Shown here: positions 39,961 to 52,876 of the stretch, in pieces
How the letters are laid out: the number at the start of each line of letters is the position of its first letter
Position numbering within the stretch: the stretch's first letter is position 1
DNA from: Ridgeia piscesae
Taxonomy: Eukaryota; Annelida; Polychaeta; Sabellida; Siboglinidae
Direction: 5' to 3'
DNA length: 64,000 nt
Assembly (NCBI GenBank): GCA_025642075.2
Contig: JAODUO010000439.1
Coordinates: 94,501 to 158,500, forward strand
Notes under the pieces: model-generated
The model's input: only the letters and a program-made list of their open reading frames with translations
Told to the model about the DNA's origin: nothing
Database searches by the model: none
Made by a program: the position numbers and the translations under genes

Positions 39961-41340
39961 AGGCATCAATCTAAAAGCGAATAAGAAAGTAACGTTTTCG
40001 TTGGCCGACGTTTTCCAAACATTCCGCGTCACGGCCTGTTGTGACGTCAGATAAATTCATACGCAACGATTTCGCCCGGCAACTGCAGCAATAAACAGTT
40101 TTGTAGGAATTGTGTTTCTCTACAATAACAAACCTCTGGAAGGATTGGTTGACTCGTCTCACAGAAGAGTTGAGAAGAGTCGTTAACATCAGGTGGCCAA
40201 AGAACATGACAAATTTGGACTTTTCAAATATCACAACAGAAATGTTAATAAGACATCGACGTATGGAATGATTCTGGCGCGGATCAGCTAGACTACCAAA
40301 GAGAGTTCTAGTCTAGATAGGTCAAGACATTCTTATGCCTAGACGGAGATGAAAAATTCCAAGTCTCGAGTTGACGAAGAACCAATTACCATGAATGGAT
40401 TTCACGTATTCGCAAGCAAAGGGGTGAGCTGTTGGTCGCAGTTACTGGTGAGCTATGTGCTGGAGAAAAGATCCGTGTTTCGAACGCGCTGCAGCAAATG
40501 ATTATTGACGTCATATTTTACTGAAGTCTGAATACGTGGGTGAAACCGGCGGAGTGGGGACGCTTTGAAGTCGCAGATCTGTGCGATATAAGCAGGGATC
40601 GAACCTAACGCTTGCCCCCTTCCCCGAGTAGAAATTCGTGGGGATGAGTAACATCTGGCTAGCTGCAATAGTCCCTCGGGCGAGTAGCTATTTTCCACCT
40701 TCCTCATAAAACAGTTACTTCGATGTGCCAAGGAAGGCAAAGTACTGAGTATAAGATACTAATATTATGACTTGTGTTATGTTCTTCAAAATGTTAAAGT
40801 TGTAATTGATTAATTTGTTTATTTTATGATTACGAAACATTGCAGGTCAACCGGCGATTTTTTAAGTCGCATTTTAGCGATGTCCGCCAAAATGGCGTAC
40901 TAAAGCTTGTTCGTGGACATGAGTAACATATCGAAGCTACTAGTCCCTGAGCCGGTGTTAAATGTCGTAATTTATACCTGGATACAAGCCATACGACAAA
41001 GCTAAAACTTGGCAAAGAAGACAACCCGGAAGTAGTTTAGTATGGCGTCTTTTGAAGCTACGAAAGAGCACCGGAACATGTACTTGATGTAAACACGATA
41101 CGTAGTCAACTACCTGATTTCTTGGCATTGAGCATATCATTTCGACCGTCGGACCGCCCTCTTGAGACGCCACAAACGATTACAAGGTAACGGCCGTAAC
41201 GGGTGCATTTGGCACCGCCGGAATGTGGCGTGTGTCCGGCTATAAAGTGTGAGAAAGCAAGCCAGGATACCCATGTTCCTAGATAAGACTGTCATTTCAT
41301 TGAATATTGTTGACATTTAGGTTAAAGGAGTTTCAGTTTA
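39961..41340. other. CpG-rich stretch with a diverged short repeat pair
   Basis: GGGATGAGTAACAT..AGCT..TAGTCCCT at about 40640-40677 resembles GACATGAGTAACAT..AGCT..TAGTCCCT at about 40916-40950. This suggests an old dispersed or tandem element. Minus-strand frames of 95, 64 and 71 codons cross it but have no recognised motif. Confidence 0.3.
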
Positions 41341-41813
41341 GCACATTATGTGTTCGCTAATATTTTAAAATCATTATTTAAACGGCAATTTAGCCAATTA
41401 TTGGCGCTCTTTCCCTTCAGCCTGATGTGCCTCCCGCATAGGCCTACTTCCGGTTCATCGGTCGTCTGCTGTGGTTGTAGACGACTCGCAAAACAATATA
41501 TCGACGCGCGTTTTATATCAACGTTTCGCTTTATTTATTTCCTACTTTTTCGACGAGGAGTTGTAAACCTTGTCTAAAATAGTAATGAAATGTTTCTACA
41601 ATGATTGACCTAGGACATTTTCGCTTGGTGACAAGCTCGTGTCGAAAGGACGCGAAACGAGTGTCACCGGAAACACGTGCGTTGAAGCTCAGCGCTCGTG
41701 ACGACGTTATGTCTACCCGGACGACGAGAACACGTGGCTCGTACGACGAGAACACGTGACGCGGACGGGTGATTGTCGCGCGAACCTCACGTCCTCGCTG
41801 TCAATCTCCGAAG

Positions 41814-42041
41814 ATGGCGCCACCGGAAACACAAGCGATCGACGTCGATGAATGTCAGCGAACCGGGAAGATTCACGGAATATCCGTCATTGATGCTGAT
41901 CCCGCTATCCCACCAACGCACGTCGCAGAGGGGTGCAGGGGGTCCTGGGTCACAATTCACATGGACATTTTTTTCTCACATTTCACAGGGGAAATATTTA
42001 GATTTTCACATGCGGTTTGGTGGTATAGGTATTTTGTGTGA
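41814..42041 (+). CDS. Candidate first exon or small ORF, weak
   Basis: CCGAAGATGGCGCC is a good start context in CpG-rich DNA. The frame codes MAPPETQAIDVDECQRTGKI and continues to a stop at 42041 (75 codons). The first 40 codons look more gene-like than the rest; a donor could be at CAGAGGG|GTGCAG. No family is recognised and no downstream exon was found. Confidence 0.2.
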   Translation: MAPPETQAIDVDECQRTGKIHGISVIDADPAIPPTHVAEGCRGSWVTIHMDIFFSHFTGEIFRFSHAVWWYRYFV

Positions 42042-42416
42042 GAAGAAATCGGTTACCAGGAAATCTACCGTCGTCAGTGTAACGAAGAAAATGATTTATC
42101 AATCAATGCTCACAAGGAACATTTATTTTAAATAACACTTCACGCTATCGCACCTCATCTCAAATCGCAAGAATAAAAGAGCTTTTGCGTTTCACGACGA
42201 AATAATTTTCCAAATGCGGACTACGAAAATACCTGTGCACCCTCACAGGAGCACCGACTGAAGTCAACGAACGCTTTCGAACACAGCAAAGCCACAAAAC
42301 ACTAAGAAATGTAGGCTATTGTGCATGGTGCCAAGTGTTTGACTGACTTACTTTGAAGCATTATTGAAGGATAGAAAGAAGAAAAGCAAATTGCAACGTT
42401 TCGACCGCCTGGTGCG

Positions 42417-42516
42417 GACCTTTATCACGCGCTGATGTCACGTGATAAGACCTTGCTTTACCACGTACTGATGTCACGTGATAAAACCTTTATCATGCAC
42501 TGACATAACGTGATAT
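42417..42516. repeat. Three tandem copies of a 33-36-bp unit with E-box
   Basis: Copies begin GACCTTTATCACGCGCTGAT, GACCTTGCTTTACCACGTAC and AACCTTTATCATGCACTGAC. The first two contain GTCACGTGATAA, an E-box; the third has AACGTGATAT. CAACGTTTCGACC just left (42393) is a motif often seen near Penelope-like and other retroelement ends, but no coding sequence supports this. Confidence 0.6.
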
Positions 42517-43380
42517 AAACTTCTGCACCTGGCGAATCGATACGTTGCAGGTTTAGAATAACACTACTCTAAACTAAATTAAGTGTAAATCCCCGCAGTC
42601 AGTCACTATATACATAATTTCGACACCAACAATTCGTGCGTTCAGAATTACTATGCCGTTCTCGAACGACCGAAACTTGTGCGAAACGAAACGACTATGC
42701 GTCTGTCCACCAGTTAAAGTTATGGTTGATGGGAAGTCGTGACATAAAACAATTGGGGACGAGGTCAAACATGTCCCTCGTCGACCACACACAATCCCCA
42801 ACACTACGTAGGTAGCTCTAGGCTCCGGCTCAAATGTTTATGTTCACAGCCAGGCCACAAACATACCCCAAAACTGAACTACGCTAAGAGCCTGGCCTTG
42901 TTGCCAACACAAATGCACGGACTTAATACACAGTACATATTTCACCCCACTTGCTACATCCGTCGGTATTGGTTTTAGTTTAGGCTGCGGGGTGCGTGCG
43001 ACGAAAACGAAACTGCTTTACTTCTATCCTTTAGTGTCTTGGGGCTATGGCCGGCGCAATCGCCAATGCTACCTCCCCTTGTCAACAATGAGCACGCCCC
43101 GTAAACTGTTTGGCGGGCAGCTGCCCACGCAACTGGCGCTTTCCGTTGTTGAGTAGGTCGTTTGTTCAACGACTCCGGTCATACACTTATGCCCCCCGCC
43201 CCCCGCGAACATTTCCTGCCGGACACTCGTGACGTGACTGAGGCGTCAATAGAGTATAATGGCAGGCATGGCATATTGGCTGTGCGACACTGGTTTTCAG
43301 CTGAGTGTTCCGTAGATCTCAGCCCTGCTCTATGTCGAACCTACTGTATAGATTTCATGTCCACTTCCGTCGTCACCATG
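42517..43380. other. CpG-rich unique stretch
   Basis: No exon is supported. Frames of 60-80 codons occur on both strands without motifs. Confidence 0.4.
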
Positions 43381-43691
<311 letters not shown>

Positions 43692-43844
43692 AACATTATA
43701 AGCAACTCTGCACGAGGGCAGAAACTACTAGACCCTATTTGTTGGAATGTGTGCGTGCACACGCGCGCGCGCGCGTGCGTGCTTGCGTGGTGTCGTGTAC
43801 ATGAGTGAGTGTGCGCATGTAAGTGAAGTGAGTTGGGTTTGAAG

Positions 43845-44636
<792 letters not shown>

Positions 44637-44646
44637 GTTGCTGTTG

Positions 44647-44733
<87 letters not shown>

Positions 44734-44734
44734 T
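44637..44734. repeat. (GCTGTC)n hexanucleotide repeat
   Basis: About 16 copies. Open in all six frames, as expected. Confidence 0.97.
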
Positions 44735-45048
44735 TGAACTGTTTTGTCGCAACGCTCCTTTCCGCAAACTCTGTGGGATCCCCCCAACACACTCCACCTA
44801 ATCAAAGCTCGCAATACTAACGCTTGTAGGTCGTATATACGAGTTTAATATTGTTTTAATAATAGTAACTCGTATTCAGTGATCCGCAGTCTTTGTTACA
44901 TTAGATGTCTTCGCAGATGTGATAATAGGGCATAGGCAGCATCTAGGAAACGTCGTGTCACAAACTATTTTAAGTAACTAGGGCCTATAGCCCTATACAC
45001 TGCAAAACCATGGCATATCATAGTTTATTGGGGAGCTCTAGGGGGATA

Positions 45049-45062
45049 CCCCCCCCCCCCCC
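45049..45062. repeat. Poly-C tract
   Basis: Fourteen consecutive C residues. Confidence 0.95.
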
Positions 45063-45300
45063 GAGGACCCAAAAACATCCAGCGCCATACTTCTCTCCAA
45101 ACTCCAAATTAATGCAGCCGTCGGCCCCTATCATAGACTCAATGGCTATGTTCATGCAAACAAAACTCTTTTCTTTAACAGGAATTCATTGGTTTCAAAA
45201 GGATGCTAACCCACCCATCTCACTCCGCAAATACGGATCTGAATTATAATATCTAAATCATATGCATGCAATGAAAGAAATTTTTGTTGTTGTTCAGCTG

Positions 45301-45411
45301 CCACCGCACACCGGTCATTCCCAGAATAAGTGCTGCCACCTTCTGGACACAACAAAAACGATCTTCGTAGGCCAATAATTCTGAAAGGGTGCGGACTAGA
45401 CGGGGTCGTTT
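45301..45411. repeat. Dispersed repeat R, copy 1
   Basis: About 110 bp nearly identical to 53871-53976 in the same orientation, including CCCAGAATAAGTGCTGCCAC, CTTCTGGACACAA, AAAAACGATCTTC and CCAATAATTCTG. Homology stops abruptly at both ends. It has no tRNA-like boxes and no coding sense I can identify. Confidence 0.85.
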
Positions 45412-46689
45412 ATGATGTAAGACGACAATAAGGTGCTCATCCGCCATTCCCCGAGCGACCAAAGAGTACCCTATAAAATCAGCATTATGCAAGTTGTCTG
45501 AATTTCTATGAGCATATAGTGTGGAGTGATTAGAAATGATGTTTTCGGGCAGCGTGGTATCAGAGCTGTCAAATTACGACAGCTGTCAGTCGGTGCATTT
45601 CTGCGTATTAATACAGTTGTCATTTTGCTTGGTGATGTAATCAGGGGCAATCCATGGGTGGTTCAAGCAGAAATTGAGGGGTGTAAGGTTTGAAAGAGGT
45701 TTGTGGGAGCCTGAGGTATGAGAAGTTCACGAATTTGTCAAAGAACTTCTGTCTATGGAGGGTAAATATGCTGTGAAATTGTCAATAACAGAGCTCCCTA
45801 AGATTCGTAGGAAATGAAGGAAACGTTATAATGGTCGCCTATGGAAAATGCAAATGTGGTCTGACTCGTAATTGAAAAACGTCCGTTTTGACATAAGAGG
45901 CACGAAAACGTGGTTTGAACGATGTGTGAGGTTGTTTTTGCTGCATTTGAAGTTGCTATTGACTGGAATACAATGGAGTCATTATGTACTGATAATGCTG
46001 CATCTAAGAGTTATTAAAAGTAATTAGTAAGCTAGTTACCGTGTGATGTGCAAGGAAAATACATTGACAATATTGGTTGCGTGGAAATTACACGATGCAT
46101 TTCACATAATATACTATACTGAAGACAGCAAGAGTTTGTGCTTCAAATGTCCCTGTTCAAGAGCGTGAATATTTTGTTTCGTATTTAAAAAATGCGCCAA
46201 ATTAACGACATATTTCCAGTACGATGAGTTTAGCTGCCATTACATTAATTATACTTTGTATGCGACATCTACAAATGCGTGTCTCTTAACACCAAATATT
46301 AAAATGAATATGCGTTTTCTTCCTGTTTGTTAATCCGATTTATTTGTCTCTTGCTTGTGTCATATTTAGAACACACAATAAGCATCAACGGGCGAGCAAA
46401 GAACATTTGACAACACCCCACCCCTTAAACGCAGCCACTATTTTAGTCAATTGTTGGTCGCCGTATAAAGCGGATTATCAACGGGCGTCTAAAAATAAAC
46501 TATCTATCACCTGCTTATTATAGGGCCTGTAACTGACCCCCACACTAGCTACGTACACTCACATAGCGCCTGCGACACTAGACTTAATGTAGTTTCGCCA
46601 ACTAGAGGCAGCAGGCTAACTGCAATCAAATCGTTACAGGAAAAACATACATATGTAGAAATGATACATATCAAAGTTGTAGTAAAAAT
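45412..46689. other. Gene-free stretch
   Basis: No exon, RNA gene or array seen. Confidence 0.5.
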
Positions 46690-46985
46690 GCGGTTCGAAT
46701 CCCCGTGGTTCTTTTTCAAACCTTGTGCAATGTCGTTCACTCAACATTTCTCCAGTTCACTCAGCTATATGAATGCTTTTCTGGCCACAGACAGTGGTGA
46801 ACATTTATGTATTAAAAGTATTTGAGCATAACTTTCAAGATGGCTGAATGTTTTCCAGAGAAATCGAGATGATGGTCGATGGAACACGTTTGTCAGGGAG
46901 TAACGTGTAAACTCGTGTGTCAGGGGTAACGTGTAAACTCGTTTGTCAGGGAGTAACGTGTAAAATGCTGTGACCAATACCACGG
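46690..46985 (+). mobile_element. SINE copy with internal triplication
   Basis: GGTTCGAATCCCCG at 46692 is an intact B box; the A box upstream is not recognisable. The body follows (CCAGTTCACTCAGCTATATG, GACAGTGGTGAACAT, CAAGATGGCTGAATG). The segment GTTTGTCAGGGAGTAACGTG is present three times in tandem (about 46888-46963, unit about 26 bp), while other copies have it once. It ends in TGCTGTGACC. Confidence 0.75.
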
Positions 46986-47267
46986 ACTATATAGGCCTAC
47001 AACGGAAGATAACAACTTACCCTTTGTCATGCCGTAATAAAATAACCTCTCTAATATCGACAACGTCTCGCTAGTCCACTTATACAAATACGTTGCATTG
47101 TAGCATTGTGAAATACCCAATTTACTAGGTTTGTGGATTATTGGCGTAAGAATCAATACTATTCCACTGGACTAGCTTGACAGAATATTATTGTAGGCCA
47201 GTGCATGAGAACTCTATGTTTACGTGCCAATGTTTGCATGTACACGTGTGCCACTGCGGGAGTGTGT

Positions 47268-47320
47268 ACGTGTGTGTGTGTGTGTGCGCGTGTGTGTGTG
47301 GTGTGTGTCGATGTGTGATA

Positions 47321-47402
<82 letters not shown>
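47268..47402. repeat. (TG)n then (TA)n microsatellite
   Basis: TG-rich DNA at 47268-47312 and TA dinucleotides at 47328-47402. Confidence 0.95.
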
Positions 47403-47405
<3 letters not shown>

Positions 47406-47589
47406 CATTAATATCATGCATTTAAATTAAGCCATATGCATGCTCTACCCTCTAGATAAACGGTCACGAATGCTCGGGCTTTTAGCGTTTTCTAAGATCA
47501 ACAATTTAATTCACATCGGTGGAAATATAAACTTAATAACTACGGATACGTTCATAGGCGAAAACGCCAAAACCGTGAACAATAAGAAC

Positions 47590-47591
<2 letters not shown>

Positions 47592-47664
<73 letters not shown>
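47592..47664. repeat. (TA)n microsatellite
   Basis: About 36 TA dinucleotides. Confidence 0.97.
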
Positions 47665-47667
<3 letters not shown>

Positions 47668-48249
47668 GAGGAGACAGAGAATGGCAGATAGATGGACGTA
47701 GAGTCAGGGGCGCAAGGTGCATATTGTGTTTTATTCACAAACACAAAGCACCATTTTATTTATGCAGAAATAAGTTATACACTATACATTTCTTTGTAGT
47801 TTCCAGCGTCGGAATTCAAAGTTTTATGGAGAAAGCAAATTTATCAAAGGACCGCGTTTTATCAGCATGGAGAGGAAGTCAGTTTTCCCGCGATGACAAT
47901 GTAAAATTAAACACGTCACCGCGAGCGTATACGTAATAAAACGCGTACGCGTTCTGACTTTCGCGGGACAGTCCATTGATCATGACTGGGTAGTTGATAA
48001 GTTAAAAAAATCATGTTTGATAAAATCAACAACCAGTTCAACAACTTACAAACTCTAAGCTAGCCCTATTTCAAGAAATGCAAAATTGCGTAGAAACGAC
48101 CGGTTTCGTCTTCAAAAACGTCGCTTTGTTTGTGTCATATCCAAAAATCCAACCCTGGAAAAGCTGTTTAGGCTACGTCAACCGTTTTTGAAACAGTGTT
48201 CTCGTTGGTCTATTGAACAGTCTTTCCTTCTAGAACATTCTGCCGGATG

Positions 48250-48593
48250 TTCGAAATAATTCATTCTGATTGGCTAGTTAAACAGGGGTTCCAGATTAGC
48301 CAATCAAAACCTTCGACTAAGTAACGTTATACGTGGATTTGATCGTTAAGGAAATTAGTTGAGCGCAACTCCTCGAGCTAGCAAGACGTTCAGAAGGTCG
48401 AACAGTGAAGCCAAAAATGACTTCTGGTGTATCGTTTGTCGAGCCTGAACATTTGCGCTACAACAACAGAAGCGGTCGAACGTTAGCGGCAACGCGTGCA
48501 AGTCTGAAGACACACAATGCTCTGTGCGATTGAACACCATTTCATCGCCGTCTTCCCTGCATCAAGTTGTCGCTGCCAACGAACGTTGCCGCC
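48250..48593 (+). promoter_or_regulatory. Possible promoter with two CCAAT boxes
   Basis: CTGATTGGCTAG at 48257-48268 (inverted CCAAT) and AGCCAATCA at 48297-48305 (direct CCAAT) lie in CpG-rich DNA about 300 bp upstream of a well-placed ATG. NF-Y sites of this form are common in housekeeping promoters. No TATA box is visible. Function is inferred. Confidence 0.35.
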
Positions 48594-48626
48594 ATGCCAT
48601 GGTTACCACCGCTCTCGGGTAAAAAG
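48594..48626 (+). CDS. Candidate short first coding exon
   Basis: GCCGCCATGC is a near-ideal start context. Eleven codons (MPWLPPLSGKK) run to AAAAAG|GTAGGC, a reasonable donor in phase 0. The gene is not recognised. A possible next exon begins after GCGTTTTCAG at 48746, with about 86 open codons to 49004, but that region is a tandem duplication of unclear nature. Confidence 0.3.
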
Positions 48627-48767
48627 GTAGGCATTTTTATATAAAACAGTCCGAATTCAAATCTAAGTTATGCTGCTTGCGAAATTTATAATGCGTTTGT
48701 TTAAAAAAACGTTATGGTTACTCAGATGTGGTTATTGCGTTTTCAGATGTGCGCAGTCGTGAATCGA

Positions 48768-49121
48768 GTTGCTGTTCCCCACGTTCGCCTTCGCCACCGC
48801 CACGGGAAATCCAGAATTCCGCGTGTCGTCATGTACGATCACAGACGGAGCCAAATCTGTCGGCGACAACATTACGCATCAATTCACGCATCCGCTGGCG
48901 CCATCACGATCGCCTTTCAATTCGCATCGAAACGCGGCATCGCCAAAATCCGTTGCTGTTCTCCACCTTCGGCTTCGCTACCGCAAATCCGGAACGCCGC
49001 GTGACGTCACAATCACAGACGAGCCAAATGTTTCGGCGGCAACTTCACGCATTCACACATCCGCCGGCGCCGCCACGATCGCCGTTCAACTCGCATCGAA
49101 ACGCGACATCGCCAAAGCGCT
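48768..49121. repeat. Tandem duplication of a 184-bp CpG-rich unit
   Basis: GTTGCTGTTCCCCACGTTCG at 48768 matches GTTGCTGTTCTCCACCTTCG at 48952, and the two copies stay alignable to CATCGCCAAA (48950 and 49120). A decayed third piece may follow near 49177. Long open frames cross both copies in several frames, so coding status is unclear. Confidence 0.8.
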
Positions 49122-49329
49122 ACAAGGGCAACCGGGCGAATTCGGCGCAACGAGAGTGCTTCTTTCAAATACGCGAGCATCCGATGTTTCCGCAGCAACA
49201 GCCGGTATCAGTAACTCCGCATCGTATGTCCTGTCCGTGTCTTGTCTCTTTCTCTGTGGGCCACTACGACGTATTAGTGTCAACGCCCGATTCTATGTTC
49301 AGTGTTGTTTAGTTTTGTGACGAGGGGGT

Positions 49330-49722
49330 TGTTACGGGGGACCGTTGCAATTCCCGGATGAGATCCAGGGCCAATCGAACTGAAAAAGTTCGCACTGTTG
49401 ATTGGATTCCCCTGTTGTGTATCCAGACCTGGTGCTTGTGGCGGTTTGTGGACGAGACCAATGTTGCTTGTCTGTTCGATTTACGTGTCTGTTATGTGTA
49501 TGTACTGTGTTATGTTCGAATTGCGGAGAAAGTCTTCGAAGTCACCAACAACGTCCGAAACGACGAGGTTCAAGTGTCACTTCGCAAAAGAACACTTGAC
49601 ATGGATATGGACGATAATCTGGAACGTTAAACTGCATTAAAAACGAACATTATCATGAGTCATTATGCCTATTATTATACTTCGTAGGCTTACGCTTCAT
49701 TCCATTCAATAAAACGGTGACA
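49330..49722 (+). mobile_element. Possible LTR (solo or 3' LTR)
   Basis: GACGAGGGGG, a polypurine tract, is followed by TTGTTACGGGGGACC, which begins TG. About 390 bp later AATAAA (49708) and a terminal CA (GGTGACA) appear. This order (polypurine tract, TG, polyadenylation signal, CA) fits a Ty3/Gypsy-like 3' LTR. No second LTR, no clear target-site duplication and no pol domain were found, so it stays tentative. A 90-codon frame at 49358-49630 lies inside it. Confidence 0.35.
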
Positions 49723-50594
49723 AATTATTAATAACGCCTATGTTGTATTTATAGTTAAGTTTGCCTCGGTGAGCTCGTAATCGTGAGTTCCGCTCCAATT
49801 CCAACTAGTCCGAAAAAACTACAGACAATAGTTTATATAGGCCTATGACAAATGCGATGTCTGTCCACATAACGCTTTCAGATAAAACAAATGTAGAAAC
49901 ATTAAATTATTCATATTAAAACTGTTAATTAAATATTATATACAATTAACGACGATGAGTAAAATAAATAAATAAATAAAACTAACTAATACTCTATTTA
50001 CATGCAAAAACACATACTAAGCGATGGCATGTGTAAAGGTCAGTACATATGTGTGAAAATAAGATATGTGTTACATTAAGAGCCGTCTCATTCTACGACG
50101 TACATACTGTGAACTACCAATTCATAGCCTACCAATGTCTTTGAATACAGACACACACATTTCCAATCCAGCCTGGGCCACCCAGTTGTCCATAAATAAG
50201 GGTTATTCTCGCGCGCCAGGGGTCACTGCTGCTGATTACGTCAATAATAATAGTTTATTTCACTCTCTCTGGGCAATCAAAAAGATTGAAATGGGTACAT
50301 AAAACATGCAAAGTATATTTGTTCAAATAGATTCAAATAATATATAAGTTAAGACATTAGCGTAAATATAAATTATAATGTAGAGAATATACGATATGTA
50401 TCTATAAAACTAATTAAAATAATTTAAGACATTAAAAACTATTTTATGTTAAAATGTTACGCCGACAAGTCAATGTATTTTACTAAACTTATTAAAAAAT
50501 AATAAATAGGTTAAAACATTAAAATAATTAGATCTAAAAAATTAATTAAGGCTTTACAATATTTTACACATATCCATATCAGTATGCACGAAAG
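49723..50594. other. AT-rich gene-free stretch
   Basis: No exon or repeat array seen. Confidence 0.5.
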
Positions 50595-52445
50595 TTTGTT
50601 AAGAGTCACTGTGAGTTCTTTTGGTTGAACAGACACCAGTTAATGAAACAGTTCTTGGTCCTGTTGGTTTTTACTCTGGGTAAGGAGTATCGAGTACAGC
50701 ATCGTGCATTGTGTGTTGTAGTCCTTGGTTTTGGTAGTAGTTTATGCAGTTTGTGCTGCGGTTGTTCGATTTGTGTGAAGAAATGTTCACATAACTGCGC
50801 ACGTCTTTGTTTCAGAGAAGTCAGCTGTGCATTCGCTAATGCTTCGATATAGGGAGTATTCGGGTATATGATGTTCATAGCACGTCTTTGTACACGCTCC
50901 ATATCACTTTGGAGACCCAGTGTGAGTGAGGTCGACCATGCTGGACATGCGTATCCCAGAGTAGGCCGGACCACCGTTGTATATACCGTCAGAAGGTCTT
51001 CGGCGGGAATGCCTGATCGTTTGAGTTGTAGCAGAAGAAACAGCCTCTTGCCTGCCTTTCGTGTTATTTCATCAACGTGTACGTCCCAGGTCAGGTTGCT
51101 GGTGATGGTAATGCCAAGTATCTTCGCCTCGGTTACTCGCTGAGTGTCTGTTCCGTCGATGCGTATGGTTGGGAAGTTTGTCCTTGTTTTAGAGAAATCA
51201 ATAACAAGCTCTTGTCTTACGTTTGTTGATTTTCATGTCATTTTGGATTGTCCACAGATACGCTGCATCGGCTGCTTCCTGGAGATTTGGCGCCTGGGAG
51301 TCTGATCCAGTATAAACGATGCACGTGTCATCAACATATTTGTAGGAGTCGCACTTTGTTTGTAGATCATTTATCATGAGGACGAAAAGTACGGGGCCTA
51401 GCTTTGTGCCTTGTGGCACTCCTCCATGGATGTAATTCCAGTCGGATTGTGTGCTGCACAGTAATAGTATCCTGGCATACTGTTTCGATGCATCTGTGCT
51501 TGTATAACACTGATGTAACAGGTCAACGAGGGCATGTGTAGTGGATGACTTCTTAATGGAGCCGTATTGGTTTGGGTAAACTCTGCTTTGAACGATGTCC
51601 CAGACCCATTTAAAAACAAACTCTTCCATTTGTTTACATAGCACAGCAGTCAAAGAGATTGGTCTAAGTCTGTTTCGATATTTTCTGGCGGTTTCTTTTT
51701 CGGAAGGGGGCTGGCGTATGCAGCACGCCAGATACGGGGAACATGCCCCTTTCGAAATGAGCTGTTGTAGATTGCGGCAACTGGGCCAGCAAGCAATTGA
51801 GAGAACTCTTTAAGGACCCAGCTTGGTACACAGTCCAGGCCCGGTGGTTTACTCGTGTCTAGTTTGCGTAACTGCTTTTCCACCTTCTCAACTGGGATAA
51901 CATATTTAGATGGCACACATGGTATTTTGAGCTGTAGGTAGTCATTGTTAGCACTCATGGCAGGTAGGTGATCACTCACTGATTTAAAGAAATTGTTTAT
52001 TCGTTGGCTGAGTTCCAGAAGATTACCGTCACACACTTGATTGGCAATATTGTTATCCTCGTTAGGTGAATGATATATCACTCCAACGTTTATGTGGGTA
52101 AACTGTCGTGGTAATTTGTGTGGGCGAAGCGAAATCCACAGAGTTTCCATGTCGTTGTTACGTAGTTCTGTCCATTCCTTGAAAGGGATGCCATGTTTTA
52201 CAAAGCACATGACCCCTCCGCCACGTCTGTCGGCACGATCTTTTCTGATGTGGAAGTACCCAGGTACACAAATGGACTCGTCTGGTATGTGGTCCCTACA
52301 CCATGTCTCTGGTATTGTTGCAATATCTGCACTGTTTAGTTTCAGTATTTCTGACAGTTCTATTATTGTTGGTACCACTGATCTTATGTTTGTGTTTACG
52401 ACCACAGGCAGGTCCCATATACCAGCTCTTCTCTTCGTAGCGTTG
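50595..52445 (-). mobile_element. Defective CR1/jockey-like LINE
   Basis: Read on the minus strand from 52445: an endonuclease start (LNSADIATIPETWC, then RADRRGGGVMCFVKHG). The catalytic GDFN part and the rest of the domain are deleted, and the text jumps to a pre-RT linker (RINNFFKSVSDHLPA). The RT follows (LDTSKPPGLDCVPSWVLKEF), then after a frame change VYPNQYGSIKKSSTTHALVD. A second deletion removes motif A, so GGVPQGTKLGP and YKYVDD follow directly. The C-terminus is at 50974-50606 (PTLGYACPAWSTSLT, MERVQRRAMNIIYPNTPY). Deletions and frameshifts make it inactive. Confidence 0.85.
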
Positions 52446-52448
52446 TAG

Positions 52449-52868
52449 GCTTACATTTTTCCGGCGTTAGAAACGTTCCGGTTGACGTTTCTGCGCAGGC
52501 GCGATATGTGTAAAATCATCAATGTGCAGCAAATGACAAAGCATTTATGGTATACATATTACGGGTTGGTCGTTAGGATGTATATAACCTCTCAGCAAAG
52601 TTATTCGTCGCAAATTAACATGAGGCAAACAAGTTTTGAGCCATATTTTGAGAGCAGGCGTAATAATCCTTGACAGTGATTTATAGAAAAAAGTGTAATA
52701 TTTTATTGCATTGAACGATATTTGAAGTAATCATCACAGGAAAGTTAACGAACAGCTCGTGGCATTTATACCGATAATGCTTTGTTGTTTTGCTGGACAT
52801 TGATGATTTTACATATATTGCGCAGAAACGTCAACCAGAACGTTTTTAACGACCGAGAAAATGTAAGC
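52449..52868. mobile_element. MITE with about 105-bp terminal inverted repeats
   Basis: The left arm (52449-52556) begins GCTTACATTTT and includes GGTTGACGTTTCTGCGCA, TGTAAAATCATCAATGT and CAAAGCATT. The reverse complement of the right arm (52764-52868) has the same words in the same order and nearly the same spacing. A central region of about 200 bp has no coding capacity. No clear target-site duplication was found. It sits between a LINE and a hAT fragment. Confidence 0.85.
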
Positions 52869-52876
52869 GCGACAGT

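Noticed and set aside
45253..45492. 79-codon minus-strand frame
   Set aside because: It overlaps repeat R; the copy at 53.9 kb does not keep an equivalent frame, so it is unlikely to be coding.
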